In this document: positions 53,281 through 61,583 of the stretch, piece after piece
How positions within the stretch are numbered: position 1 is the first letter of the stretch
Layout: the number at the start of each line of letters is the position of its first letter
Assembly: GCA_038744785.1 (NCBI GenBank)
Contig: JBCDLX010000007.1
Location: 119,695 to 183,694, forward strand
Origin: Ovoidimarina sp038744785
GTDB taxonomy: Bacteria > Pseudomonadota > Alphaproteobacteria > Rhodobacterales > Rhodobacteraceae
DNA length: 64,000 nucleotides
Direction: 5' to 3'
Notes under the pieces: generated by a model
Seen by the model: only the letters and a program-made list of their open reading frames with translations
The model's database searches: none
What the model was told of the DNA's origin: nothing
Position numbers and translations under genes: made by a program

Positions 53281-53703
53281 TCACTCCTTGAGGAGAATCA
53301 TCAGGAGATCGTAAAGCCGATCGCGTTCTGGCTCGGTCAGCGGCTCTGTCACTTCGTCTACAGTTTGCGACATTATCTCTCGCACCAATCCAAGGAAATC
53401 CTCGCCCGAGTCGGTGAGCTCAATGAGGACCACCCGTAGGTCGTCTTCATCGGTCCGGCGAGTGATCACCCCCTTGGTCTCTAATCCTCGAATAATTCTT
53501 GTCATCTGTGAGTTGTCACGGCCCATCCGGGCCGACAACGTCTGGATTGACGTTGGCTGGCCGTCCTTCAGGTACAGCATCGTCAGTCCCCCGAGGCGCC
53601 CGATACGATCAGCATTAAGTACTTGCATGCGACGGTGCATCTGAGCATCAACCTGACGGACCACTCGATCGAGAGCGTGCGCGATCCGGTAGCTCCGCGA
53701 CAT
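53281..53703 (-). CDS. MarR-family transcriptional regulator
   Basis: 140 residues with the MarR winged helix: RLGGLTMLYLKDGQPTSIQT, LSARMGRDNSQMTRIIRGLE, and the wing RRTDEDDLRVVLIELTDSGE. I chose the ATG at 53703, preceded by GAGGGG. It lies upstream of, and on the same strand as, the RND remnant, lipoprotein hydrolase and MscS genes, with the IS3 element in between. It was probably the local repressor of that efflux operon before the insertion (inference). Confidence 0.88.
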   Translation of the reverse strand: MSRSYRIAHALDRVVRQVDAQMHRRMQVLNADRIGRLGGLTMLYLKDGQPTSIQTLSARMGRDNSQMTRIIRGLETKGVITRRTDEDDLRVVLIELTDSGEDFLGLVREIMSQTVDEVTEPLTEPERDRLYDLLMILLKE

Positions 53704-54345
53704 TTCACCCCTCACACATATCGAAAAAAGTCCGGTATTTAACCGAGCAGAGTTGGCCTGCCCCCTGATGATGAGTATTCCAGCGTTCATTATGAATTCA
53801 CGGCTGATGGCAAAGCCGCCGTGAAGTTCAAGGAACTCTCTAACTCGCTCAACGTGCGCACGATTGTAGGCTTTGCGCTGAAAACTCTCACTAAAACCAT
53901 CAGGGAATGGTATGCTGCCACCAACCCTGCAATTGCCTGATCATGCTGCATTGAGACGAATGTGCGCAACGCGCACAGCGTGTGCAGCATTGCGAACGGC
54001 GAGCTGAAGGCCGGTCGGGGCTTGCGAACATATTTCTATAGCAAGCGAGGGTTCAGGCTATGTTGCGCCCTCGTCAGGCGGCTCCGAGCCTGCCCGGCGG
54101 GAGGCGCAAGACACTGCGGTGTCCGTATACGCGTTATCCGTGTATAACTTGCGCAGCGTAATCTCTTGTCAGCCCATTCGATTAATCCTAATTGGTCTTA
54201 AAATACGAAAAGCCTAATCAAAACAATATCTATTGGTTAACTAAAAGTTATACCATCTTCTAGTTCCCAGTTTGCCTACGCTGCGTAGCCATACAGGATT
54301 TACGTTTGGGCAGGCTTTGGTTTTTTGAGTTGAGCCACTACGGCG
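53704..54345. other. Intergenic stretch with a possible gene remnant
   Basis: No full gene is seen. A plus-strand frame without a start codon (about 53747-53940) reads FTADGKAAVKFKELSNSLNV and FALKTLTKTIREWYAATNPA, then stops. It looks protein-like but matches nothing I know. The rest is AT-rich near 54.2 kb. The MarR promoter must lie at the left end. Confidence 0.35.
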
Positions 54346-54819
54346 TCACAAGCCTCGCCCGGCTTTAAGCATTACGATTGGCGTCCAACCGGTCAAAAAC
54401 TCATCTTCGGTCAAAAGCGCGTCACCATCCAGATCAGCGCGCTCAAAGTTCCAGCGCGTATTCAACCGCCACTCTCGAGCATCAATTGCACCATCACCAT
54501 CCAAGTCAGCAACTGCAAACATGACACGCTTCACAGCGGCAAAGGTGTCGCCCCCACCCTCGTTCTCAGCAAGAAAGGCAAAACCAAAATCCCACGCGGT
54601 GAACTCATCCAAAGTGATCTGCTCGTCACCGTCGCTATCGGCTGAGAAAGCGATGCTCTCGGACATGTCGCTAATTTCACCGTTGTCGAGAGCTCCGTTG
54701 CCGGTCGTATCGATGTTTTCGAAAATGACCTCAGACAGCTCTTGGCCAGACTCCCAAGCTTGGGCCGAAGAAACTGTTGCCATTAGTGTGAGAACAGCTA
54801 GACGTTTGGGATAGGTCAT
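54346..54819 (-). CDS. Exported EF-hand calcium-binding protein
   Basis: 157 residues with a Sec signal (LAVLTLMATVSSAQA, cleavage near SAQA-WE) and four EF-hand loops: 37-48 (DTTGNGALDNGE), 61-72 (DSDGDEQITLDE), 105-116 (DLDGDGAIDARE) and 129-140 (DLDGDALLTEDE). AAGGAG lies six bases before the ATG. It is probably a periplasmic calcium-binding protein. It is on the same strand as the exported cluster at 55.6-61.2 kb, which contains other calcium-type repeats. The IS5 relic now separates them. Confidence 0.88.
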   Translation of the reverse strand: MTYPKRLAVLTLMATVSSAQAWESGQELSEVIFENIDTTGNGALDNGEISDMSESIAFSADSDGDEQITLDEFTAWDFGFAFLAENEGGGDTFAAVKRVMFAVADLDGDGAIDAREWRLNTRWNFERADLDGDALLTEDEFLTGWTPIVMLKAGRGL

Positions 54820-54852
54820 ATTGGTCTCCTTAGTGTTTTGAGGTCTTTGGAT

Positions 54853-55035
54853 TTACGCGCTTTTTTTGCCGCAGCAGTTGAAACCGGTCTTTCCCAAGTG
54901 ATCCTCGTGTAGCGTCGTGTTGCCGTCTGGCGCGACCGCTGACAAGGTTCTTGGACCCAAGGCGGCCTTCGCGTGCGCCTCGAACCGCGCGATAACCGTG
55001 GTTGGAGCCTCCGTCCGCTGCTGTGAGGCTCCAGA
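54853..55035 (-). pseudogene. 3' remnant of an unrecognised gene at the IS5 junction
   Basis: After the transposase likeness ends near 55.03 kb, one frame reads TTVIARFEAHAKAALGPRTL, then SAVAPDGNTTLHEDH and KTGFNCCGKKSA, and stops at 54853. Codon use is GC-ending like the neighbours, and the Cys-rich end looks like a real C-terminus. It may be the tail of a gene cut by the insertion, upstream of the EF-hand gene. Not recognised. Confidence 0.35.
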
Positions 55036-55616
55036 TGCCCTTGGATGGCAAGCAACCAATCGACATTAGGCAGGCTGCTCAAGAGCGGCCGTGCTCCGAT
55101 GTAGTCGTTGACTTGCCCTGCAGTGACAAACAGGTTTAGTGGGCGGCCCAGGCTGTTGCTGATTGCGTGCAGCTTGGTGTTCATGCCGCCGTTGGTGCGA
55201 CCGATCGGGCGTCCACGCCCCCCCTTTTTGACGCCCAAACTGGTCGCTGTGCGGTGGGCCTTCATTTAGGTGGCGTCGATCATCACGGTCTTCTGCTCGC
55301 CGTGTTCGGCAACCAGACCGACCAACATCTGGGCGAAAATGCTCCTATCGCTCCAGCGCTTCCAACGCTTATAACGCGTCTTGTGCGGATCGTATTCCTT
55401 GGGCGCATCGCGCCATCGTAAGCCATTGCGATTGAAGAAGATAATTCCGCTCAAAACACGCCGATCATCGACGCGAGGTTTGCCGTGGGACTTCGGAAAG
55501 AAGGGCTCAAGACGCGCCATCTGCGAAGCTGTCAGCCAGAAATAATCAGACATGGTCACCGCTCGTTTTTTGAACCGTGAATCACGCAAAAAAGTGCAAA
55601 TCAATGGATCCTGACC
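55036..55616 (-). mobile_element. IS5-family insertion sequence, degenerate (nonsense codon, 3' half lost)
   Basis: The transposase starts at 55553 (MSDYFWLTASQMARLEPFFP) and a TTG/GTG extension is possible upstream. It runs through RVLSGIIFFNRNGLRWRDAP to TVMIDAT, where a stop codon (55266-55268) interrupts the frame. The same frame continues as KAHRTATSLGVKKGGRGRP and NVDWLL before the likeness ends near 55.04 kb. IS5-family enzymes normally read IDATYLKAHRT, so a Tyr codon became a stop. The outer end at 55616 reads GGGTCAGGATCC on the minus strand, beside CTAG, the kind of target IS5 elements prefer. Confidence 0.85.
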
Positions 55617-56435
55617 CTAGTCATTGTTTTTAATCCGAAATTCTCGATGAAGGACGAAATCGACAGGTTGATCTAAAATCAGACGATCAAAGCGCTCGCC
55701 AGGTCGGTTGCCTGCCAAATCTTCAAGGCGTGGATCAACAGAAAGTCGATATGTTTGGGCGATCCAAGGCGTGTTGGGATAAAAACGCCAGGTTCTCTCA
55801 CCTTCACCCAGTTCGATACGTCCAGACACCGTATCGCCGGTCGCGGTTGTGATGCGCAGCCGGTAAGCCAACGACACATGATCCAACGGTTTCGCCAGGT
55901 GGACTTCGATCGGGTCGTCGGTCGCCGCCGCGGGCTTGTCCAATTGCCATAGGGCCGGATCAGGCGTCGAAAAATCCTCTGGTCCTGCGTGAAATGTGTG
56001 TGAAAAGGAATGCGCAAGCGGGCAGCCAGAAGCATCCTTTAGTGCCCGATCAATGCCTAATTCGAAGCTTTGGCCAGCCTGCAAAGCCCGCCCCAACGCC
56101 TCATGTGCCCGAAGTCCGGTTTTGACGCGGCCCGGATCGAACAATAACGTCAGACGGCGGCGATCTGGGGACCATAGATCAAAGCGATTTGACAGAAAGG
56201 CACCCTCTACCGGTTGCCCCGCTGCGTTCTTGAGGTGGATATGTGCAAGCACATCCGTCTCTCCGATGGGCGCTGAGAAATACACGTAGAGCCGCAGCGT
56301 GTTTTCAGGGATCTCGGCGGCAGACGGGTAAATGGCTTCCACACTAGTGTTTCCTAGGCCGGAGCATGCGATGGCATCCTGGCCGCCTACCCAAAAGGCG
56401 GCGACCAAGATCAAGCGCCGGATGACGCGATGCAT
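55617..56435 (-). CDS. Exported Ig-like domain protein, unknown
   Basis: 272 residues with a signal peptide (RRLILVAAFWVGGQDAIA-CS; the Cys after Ala could even be a lipobox-like site). It looks like two Ig-like (SbsA/Big_5-type) beta-sandwich domains: EAIYPSAAEIPENTLRLYVY, DRRRLTLLFDPGRVKTGL, IEVHLAKPLDHVSLAYRLRI, and YRLSVDPRLEDLAGNRPGER. It is a conserved-looking but unnamed type. The stop codon TAG lies exactly at the edge of the IS5 relic, so the true C-terminus may have been slightly altered. It starts four bases after the upstream propeller-like gene. Confidence 0.78.
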   Translation of the reverse strand: MHRVIRRLILVAAFWVGGQDAIACSGLGNTSVEAIYPSAAEIPENTLRLYVYFSAPIGETDVLAHIHLKNAAGQPVEGAFLSNRFDLWSPDRRRLTLLFDPGRVKTGLRAHEALGRALQAGQSFELGIDRALKDASGCPLAHSFSHTFHAGPEDFSTPDPALWQLDKPAAATDDPIEVHLAKPLDHVSLAYRLRITTATGDTVSGRIELGEGERTWRFYPNTPWIAQTYRLSVDPRLEDLAGNRPGERFDRLILDQPVDFVLHREFRIKNND

Positions 56436-56439
56436 CTTG

Positions 56440-57687
56440 TCAGCGGGCAAGGTCTGGGAACCCTTCGTCCGCTTTCAAAAGGTTCTGGAAATTGCGAGTC
56501 TGCTCAGCGAATTGATTGTCGGCATATTGGTAGTCGGGAAAATTGTATTCGCTAACAAATTCGCTCAACCGAAGGTACACACCTTTCCGGAATGAAACCA
56601 GATCCATCGTCCCAGTGTCGAGATTGCGCCGCAAGGTAGTCAGGAATTGAGTGTCTTGGTCAGCCGCCTGAAACACGCCCGCCAACGGAATAGGCGTCGT
56701 TTTAACGCCCGCCGTCGCGCCAAGATAGTCAATCGGTTCTGAAATCCCGGCGCCCTCGGAGGCGGCTTGCAAGGCAGGAAGCGCGATCAAATCGGCGTCC
56801 ATTTCGCGGTTAATAACCAATACCAGCGGTTGCGCGTTGCCTTGAGGATCATAAGCGGTGAAGCTGAGCACCTCTAACGGGGTGTTACCGTATCCCAGTT
56901 CCGCGATGGTCTTGCCAGAGACCTGCGCGCCATCTTGCAAGGCATCGACCGGGATCGTGACCAGCGGTGTGCATGTATAGGCGGCCACGATGGTGGGGGT
57001 GCCCGCGAGATTGACCACGCTCATGGCGCGAATGGGTGCGCGCGTCTCAGTCTGTCCGTGGGCAGCATGGTAAATCTCAATACCCGTCGCACTGGCGCCT
57101 TCGCCAAATGGAAATGGCACTCGGCGCAGGGTTGAGGCAAATTCACCTGTCGAGAGGCCAGATACAAAAAGTTCACCATTGGCATAGTCGAGGTCGGTGA
57201 CAGTGAACGTGGCGGCGGGAATGTCGCGCCAAAAGGTGACCCTCTCGTTGGGAGCGTCCACAATGTCAAAGCTGGTCGACTGGAGGCTTTCGAGATCAAG
57301 CGGCGTCACGCCTCCATCGCGCGCGATGGAGGCAACAAGGGGCTGCGCCATGCCATCGACTGTGACGGTGGCTGAGACATAAGCGACTTTGGTGACTGGG
57401 TGCACTTCAAGGTCATGGTAGATAATGCCATGTGGCGCCGCACCGATTGCCTGAGCGATCACCGCGTCTACATTCAAAAGATTGTAGGGCGCGGGAGCGT
57501 CCGGAGCACGCCCTGACGCTGGCAAGGCATAAGCATAAATCTTACCACCTTGAGAATCGGCGATGAAGAGTGTGGAGGCGTCCGCGAATTCCAAGACCGT
57601 CGCCGACGTCGGCGCCTGTGCGAAAGCCGGTAGCGCCAGAAGCGTGCCAGTCGCGGCACTGAGCATAAGGTATCTAAGACTATGCAT
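56440..57687 (-). CDS. Exported beta-propeller-like protein, unknown
   Basis: 415 residues with a Sec signal (LMLSAATGTLLALPAFAQA). Repeated beta-rich blades are suggested by VLEFADASTLFIADSQGGKI, YHDLEVHPVTKVAYVSATVT, VTDLDYANGELFVSGLSTGE and VINREMDADLIALPALQAAS. These resemble YncE/NHL-type propellers but without clear YVTN motifs. The ATG at 57687 has AAAGGA upstream; a longer reading frame starts in low-complexity basic sequence and is unlikely. It is followed closely by the Ig-like gene and preceded by the barrel gene, so it is part of the exported cluster. Confidence 0.78.
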   Translation of the reverse strand: MHSLRYLMLSAATGTLLALPAFAQAPTSATVLEFADASTLFIADSQGGKIYAYALPASGRAPDAPAPYNLLNVDAVIAQAIGAAPHGIIYHDLEVHPVTKVAYVSATVTVDGMAQPLVASIARDGGVTPLDLESLQSTSFDIVDAPNERVTFWRDIPAATFTVTDLDYANGELFVSGLSTGEFASTLRRVPFPFGEGASATGIEIYHAAHGQTETRAPIRAMSVVNLAGTPTIVAAYTCTPLVTIPVDALQDGAQVSGKTIAELGYGNTPLEVLSFTAYDPQGNAQPLVLVINREMDADLIALPALQAASEGAGISEPIDYLGATAGVKTTPIPLAGVFQAADQDTQFLTTLRRNLDTGTMDLVSFRKGVYLRLSEFVSEYNFPDYQYADNQFAEQTRNFQNLLKADEGFPDLAR

Positions 57688-57792
57688 GGGATGGTCCTTT
57701 CGTTTTGTGGGCCGGGTCGGTGTGTGGATTTTGGGGCGGGCGCGATCTGATCGGCTTTTACCTCGGCCGTGCATGGGGGAGGGTGAGGCTGG

Positions 57793-58626
57793 TCATTGCG
57801 ACAATATATTTACGGCAAACCTGAGCTGCCAATCGAACGTATCATTCTGGGATTCCAAGAGTTTATAGGCGCCAAGATTATAGGTCACCGCGCGACCCGA
57901 CTGCTGCAGCACTGTCTTGCCCGCAGTCAGGCCCAATGGCACGGTCCAAGCTTCCGCTGAATGATCGGCTGACCAATCATAGCTAATTTGGGCATTGTAG
58001 CCCAGAAACCAGTCCCCAAAGCGTTCGCTCTCGAAGTTGTAATAGACGATGGGTTGGAGGGTGGTGGTACTGTAGTCGTCTTCGCCCCAGAGATGATTGG
58101 CTAAACCGCCAAATGCCCATGACCCGGAAAATCCGAAGATGCCTCCGGCGAGGCCAGCGCCAAATCCTGCCGCTTTTTGAGCGTCGTCGGAATGCGTGCT
58201 GAGGGAAACTTGCGGACCAAAGCCGTAACTGAAGGGTCCAATCCTATCATTGGGAACGTAAAAGAGCTGCAGGACCGTGTCAGAAATGCCAAAATCTGTG
58301 CCCAAATCCAGTGTCGTTGCGTCCGGGACAGGCACGCCAAGCACCGGGACAATCCCGCGCAACACAAGTGCGCCCCATTCGGCGGACGCTAGAGTGCGCA
58401 CGCCTTGGATTTCGAGGTTGTATAGCGTTTCATCGCTGCTCGACCCAAAGTCGATGGTAGTGTCAAGGAATACGCCGTTGACCTCGGCTGTGGGATCTTG
58501 GGCGGCACGCGTAGCTTGACATTGCTCGTCACAGGCCACGTTGGCGTCTTGTGCTTGCCCCGAGGTATTCCACAAGAAAGATACCAACAGAAAGCGCACC
58601 ATACCAACGCGGATTACCCGATTCAT
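57793..58626 (-). CDS. Outer-membrane beta-barrel protein (neuromedin U/transporter-annotated family)
   Basis: 277 residues with a signal peptide (VRFLLVSFLWNTSGQAQD). The C-terminal half shows alternating beta strands typical of a family often annotated as 'neuromedin U' or 'transporter': LQPIVYYNFESERFGDWFLG, AEAWTVPLGLTAGKTVLQQ, YNLGAYKLLESQNDTFDWQL, ending RFAVNILSQ with a near-terminal aromatic pattern. It is a probable outer-membrane barrel. I chose the ATG at 58626 with GGAG upstream rather than the ATG at 58638. Role unknown. Confidence 0.75.
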   Translation of the reverse strand: MNRVIRVGMVRFLLVSFLWNTSGQAQDANVACDEQCQATRAAQDPTAEVNGVFLDTTIDFGSSSDETLYNLEIQGVRTLASAEWGALVLRGIVPVLGVPVPDATTLDLGTDFGISDTVLQLFYVPNDRIGPFSYGFGPQVSLSTHSDDAQKAAGFGAGLAGGIFGFSGSWAFGGLANHLWGEDDYSTTTLQPIVYYNFESERFGDWFLGYNAQISYDWSADHSAEAWTVPLGLTAGKTVLQQSGRAVTYNLGAYKLLESQNDTFDWQLRFAVNILSQ

Positions 58627-58742
58627 AACATGCTCCATTCAAGACTTCGCACAGATTGCTGGAAAGATCTTGCTTCTGAACCAACGGTGCAAAGATCGAT
58701 TTGCGCCCAAGACTCTAAGGCCCGGATCGAGGTACGGCAGTT

Positions 58743-60641
58743 TCAGCTTCGGGGATCAAGGGGGTCCGTGCCAGCTGCCATTTCGGTTGGGTCGTCCCGA
58801 CCATCTCCGTCGGAATCCGCCTTGTAAGGGAATGTACCGTTGGAAAGCTCGGTTACATTTGGGACGCCATCACCATCGATGTCTTCGTCGGATGCGTCCT
58901 CGATCCCATCCCGGTCGGCATCTTCCCAGCGGGCCGGATCATTTGGAAACCCATCAAAGTGATCTTCCACACCGTCCATGTCGGCATCAACCGCCTTTGG
59001 CACAAAGTGACCGGTCCAATCGCTCGCGTCATCTGGGATCTTGCCAATACCCACTTCATACATCAGCAGATCAAAGAGCTGGCTCATATGGTTTGGTCGC
59101 TGCTCGCTCGGCAGGCCAAGATGAACCCCAGGCCGCCAACCTTCGGACCCCAGGTGCCGCAGCGCCCAAGACATGCTGAGTTGATCCGTCACCGTGGCCA
59201 TGGATTGCATAGAACCCGAGAGCCACGCCGTGAGGACTGGCACCGCTATGATTTCCTGGATTTCCCGATCGGTGAAATGACGGCGAAGCTCCTCTATATG
59301 CGCGGCCGTGACACGCGTGGGCAATCGCCCCGCATCACGCGCGAACCGAAGGCGCGCGGCGTGCGCGGCGTCAACACCTTCGGCACGCTCAAAATCCATC
59401 AGCGATTGGATGTATGCGATGAGGGGCGCGCGCTCCGCTTCCGGGATTTCCTCGTTAAATGCGTCTGCTTCAGTGTAATCCCAGATGCCAAATGCGCCAT
59501 GCGCCTGGCAGTGCCCACAGCCACTGGCGAGCTGATAGACGAAGAACATCGACCAAATCTCTTGGTACGTCATCGTGCGTTCGGCTTGAACGATGTATTC
59601 GTCCATATCGAGCGTTCCGAAGGCGGCCCCGCGGTGCCAATACGTATCAAATTGACTTCGATCACTGTAAGGCACGGAGGCCTCTGGCACGATTGGGCCG
59701 GTATAGTAGTCGTAGTCATATGCAGCGACATCAAAGGGTGGGGTATCTTCTGGCGGCAGATTGGCTTCCCGTGCGCCGGGCGCTTCCCACTCAAGATAGG
59801 TTCCGGGGAAGGCGTCGAAGGGTTGCTCAATGCCGTCACGATCTCCGTCGAAAGTGATGGGGGAGACGTCGTAGCCAGAAATGAAATTCACCCAATCCGT
59901 CGAATAGACGGGATCAACCGCCCCCAGATCGTCCCGCTCCCAAGTCGCGTTCAGCTCTGCTACAGCGCTGGTCAACGCGTCTCCAACAAAGGGGTTTTGC
60001 CGCTGTTCTTCCGGTGCGGATGGCGCGTTGTGTCCCAGCGTCCACCCGACGGTCGTCAAGTTTGCCTGAGCCCAATCCGCCGTCTCTTGATCGGTGACGA
60101 TAGGAAGAACGGCATCATGGGTGGCTTTGGTCAGATTGATGGCGCCCAGTTGCATCAACTCGGCGATCTGGCGGTCAATGTAATGGGTGCGCAACAGGGC
60201 ATGGAGGTCCGCTGACACTGTGATCGGATAGCTGCCCACAACATCAATGTAACGGAAGGCGGCTTGAAGGCGGGGGTTGTCCAGGTTGTCGACATAATCC
60301 GGATCAAAGATCGCATGTATCTCTTCTAGCGGCACACCTAAAAGCGAAAGCTGATAGGCCGAGCGTGCGGTGTGGTGCCCGCTGTCCGCGAGGATCATCT
60401 GGCGCAGGGTCATCCGCCACTTTGTTTCGGCGTCAAAGGTGCTGTCTGCGTGGATCATCGCGTCGGCGATGAGCATGCCTTCAAAAAAGTCACGCAAGTT
60501 GGTGATGTCGATCAGATGCCGGTCGTAGTAGGGCATCGCTTGATCTGTGGAAGGAGCGGGTGGCGCGACTTCTGCCGTGGCGGCCATGCCCCAGGAGAAA
60601 ACGGCGATCGCGGTACTGGCCAAAAGACGATTAAGATGCAT
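58743..60641 (-). CDS. Exported duplicated AhpD-like/thrombospondin type 3 (calcium) repeat protein
   Basis: 632 residues with a signal peptide (LLASTAIAVFSWGMAATAE). The chain is two copies of one module. Each has a helical AhpD/CMD-like part followed by an Asp-rich calcium repeat: ADLHALLRTHYIDRQIAELM (about 144) pairs with AAHIEELRRHFTDREIQEII (about 446), and DGDRDGIEQPFDAFP (about 265) pairs with DADMDGVEDHFDGFP (about 552). Only the second copy has the redox CxxC (CGHCQAHG, 375-378); the first reads DSGHHTAR. The tail adds more type 3 repeats (DSDGDGRDDPTEMAAGTDPL). A periplasmic thiol oxidoreductase or peroxidase stabilised by calcium is the inferred role. ATG 60641 has AAGGA upstream. 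Confidence 0.8.
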   Translation of the reverse strand: MHLNRLLASTAIAVFSWGMAATAEVAPPAPSTDQAMPYYDRHLIDITNLRDFFEGMLIADAMIHADSTFDAETKWRMTLRQMILADSGHHTARSAYQLSLLGVPLEEIHAIFDPDYVDNLDNPRLQAAFRYIDVVGSYPITVSADLHALLRTHYIDRQIAELMQLGAINLTKATHDAVLPIVTDQETADWAQANLTTVGWTLGHNAPSAPEEQRQNPFVGDALTSAVAELNATWERDDLGAVDPVYSTDWVNFISGYDVSPITFDGDRDGIEQPFDAFPGTYLEWEAPGAREANLPPEDTPPFDVAAYDYDYYTGPIVPEASVPYSDRSQFDTYWHRGAAFGTLDMDEYIVQAERTMTYQEIWSMFFVYQLASGCGHCQAHGAFGIWDYTEADAFNEEIPEAERAPLIAYIQSLMDFERAEGVDAAHAARLRFARDAGRLPTRVTAAHIEELRRHFTDREIQEIIAVPVLTAWLSGSMQSMATVTDQLSMSWALRHLGSEGWRPGVHLGLPSEQRPNHMSQLFDLLMYEVGIGKIPDDASDWTGHFVPKAVDADMDGVEDHFDGFPNDPARWEDADRDGIEDASDEDIDGDGVPNVTELSNGTFPYKADSDGDGRDDPTEMAAGTDPLDPRS

Positions 60642-60655
60642 TGTGCATGAATCCT

Positions 60656-61234
60656 TCATTCTGCCAGCAAAAACATGCCGTTGGGATTGGGAGAAAAGGT
60701 GGGGACGTCTTGAAGAACGTCCCAGTGTTCTGCCAAAAGCAGATCATCGTTGAACCGATAGATGTCGACCGCCGCGATCCCCAAATCCGTCGGATCGTCA
60801 TTGTCGAGGTTGCGGAAGTTCACATGGGCAAAGGCGTACTTGTCTTGCACGATGATGCGATGCACATCGATCTTGACCGGATATTGCTCTGCCGATTCCC
60901 CAAAAAGTTCTGAGAACGGAACCCGGCCGTTGGGCAAGAAAATACTGTGCTGAATGTAGCGTTCGACAACCAGATGGGCGAGGGTTTCGTTGGATGGGTT
61001 GGTCGATAACACCTGGTAAATTTCGATGATCCTGTCGGCGATCTCGCGCTCTTCTTCGGTGTCTGCCAAGATCAGCGTCTCCCATCCCTGCGGGATCGTG
61101 TTCTTGTAGATCGCGCCTTGTTGCCATGCGCGCTCCGGCGCTGCGAAGGGATCATCTTGTGCGGCTGCGCCCATCGAGAGCGCGACGAAAGCGATGCCGG
61201 CCTTTAGCATCAGGTTCGCAGTTCTGAGAGGCAT
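60656..61234 (-). CDS. Exported SnoaL-like (NTF2 fold) protein
   Basis: 192 residues. After a signal peptide (KAGIAFVALSMGAAAQ) the NTF2-like SnoaL pattern is visible: LVVERYIQHSIFLPNGRVPF then VHRIIVQDKYAFAHVNF and a C-terminal LAEHWDVLQDVP. In SnoaL-like enzymes the His of YIQH and the H-W-D segment line the pocket. Exported members are less usual. I chose the ATG at 61234 with AAGGAAGAG upstream. It is the first gene of the leftward exported cluster, 14 bases before the duplicated AhpD-like gene. Confidence 0.83.
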   Translation of the reverse strand: MPLRTANLMLKAGIAFVALSMGAAAQDDPFAAPERAWQQGAIYKNTIPQGWETLILADTEEEREIADRIIEIYQVLSTNPSNETLAHLVVERYIQHSIFLPNGRVPFSELFGESAEQYPVKIDVHRIIVQDKYAFAHVNFRNLDNDDPTDLGIAAVDIYRFNDDLLLAEHWDVLQDVPTFSPNPNGMFLLAE

Positions 61235-61583
61235 TAACTCTTCCTTATGGCTTAAAGGGTTTTTCAGTTGCGATATGGTGGCGAGCGGCTTCTGTACCTT
61301 TGCTCTTATTGACAAACACATCCGTTCGCGTTCTCAGCTCGAGCCAGAACTTCCCAAAAGTCTTGAACTGCCAGTGGTTTACGCCAGAAAATGCATCGGC
61401 TTCAGACAGCTATAGCCTAACGCCACACCCACTTAGAACCAAGCCGAGCGTACGCACACAACATGAGCGCTGGTTTGGCTTGAGGCGTTTCCACACGGCT
61501 TAATACCCTAGAATTATCTGCGTCAATTTGCGTGCGAGTAGCGCCATTCGGATCTGCGCTGCTCCACAATGGGAGCAATCCAA
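61235..61583. promoter_or_regulatory. Divergent control region between exported cluster and barrel protein
   Basis: 349 bases between the divergent SnoaL-like and barrel genes. It must hold the promoter of the leftward exported cluster and that of the rightward barrel gene. No clear -10/-35 pair or dyad stands out by eye. Confidence 0.4.

Noticed and set aside
58959..60215. A 418-codon open frame on the plus strand
   Set aside because: It is antisense to the duplicated AhpD/calcium-repeat gene, which has a signal peptide, clear repeats and a ribosome binding site. The antisense frame has no domain and is explained by GC-rich codon bias.
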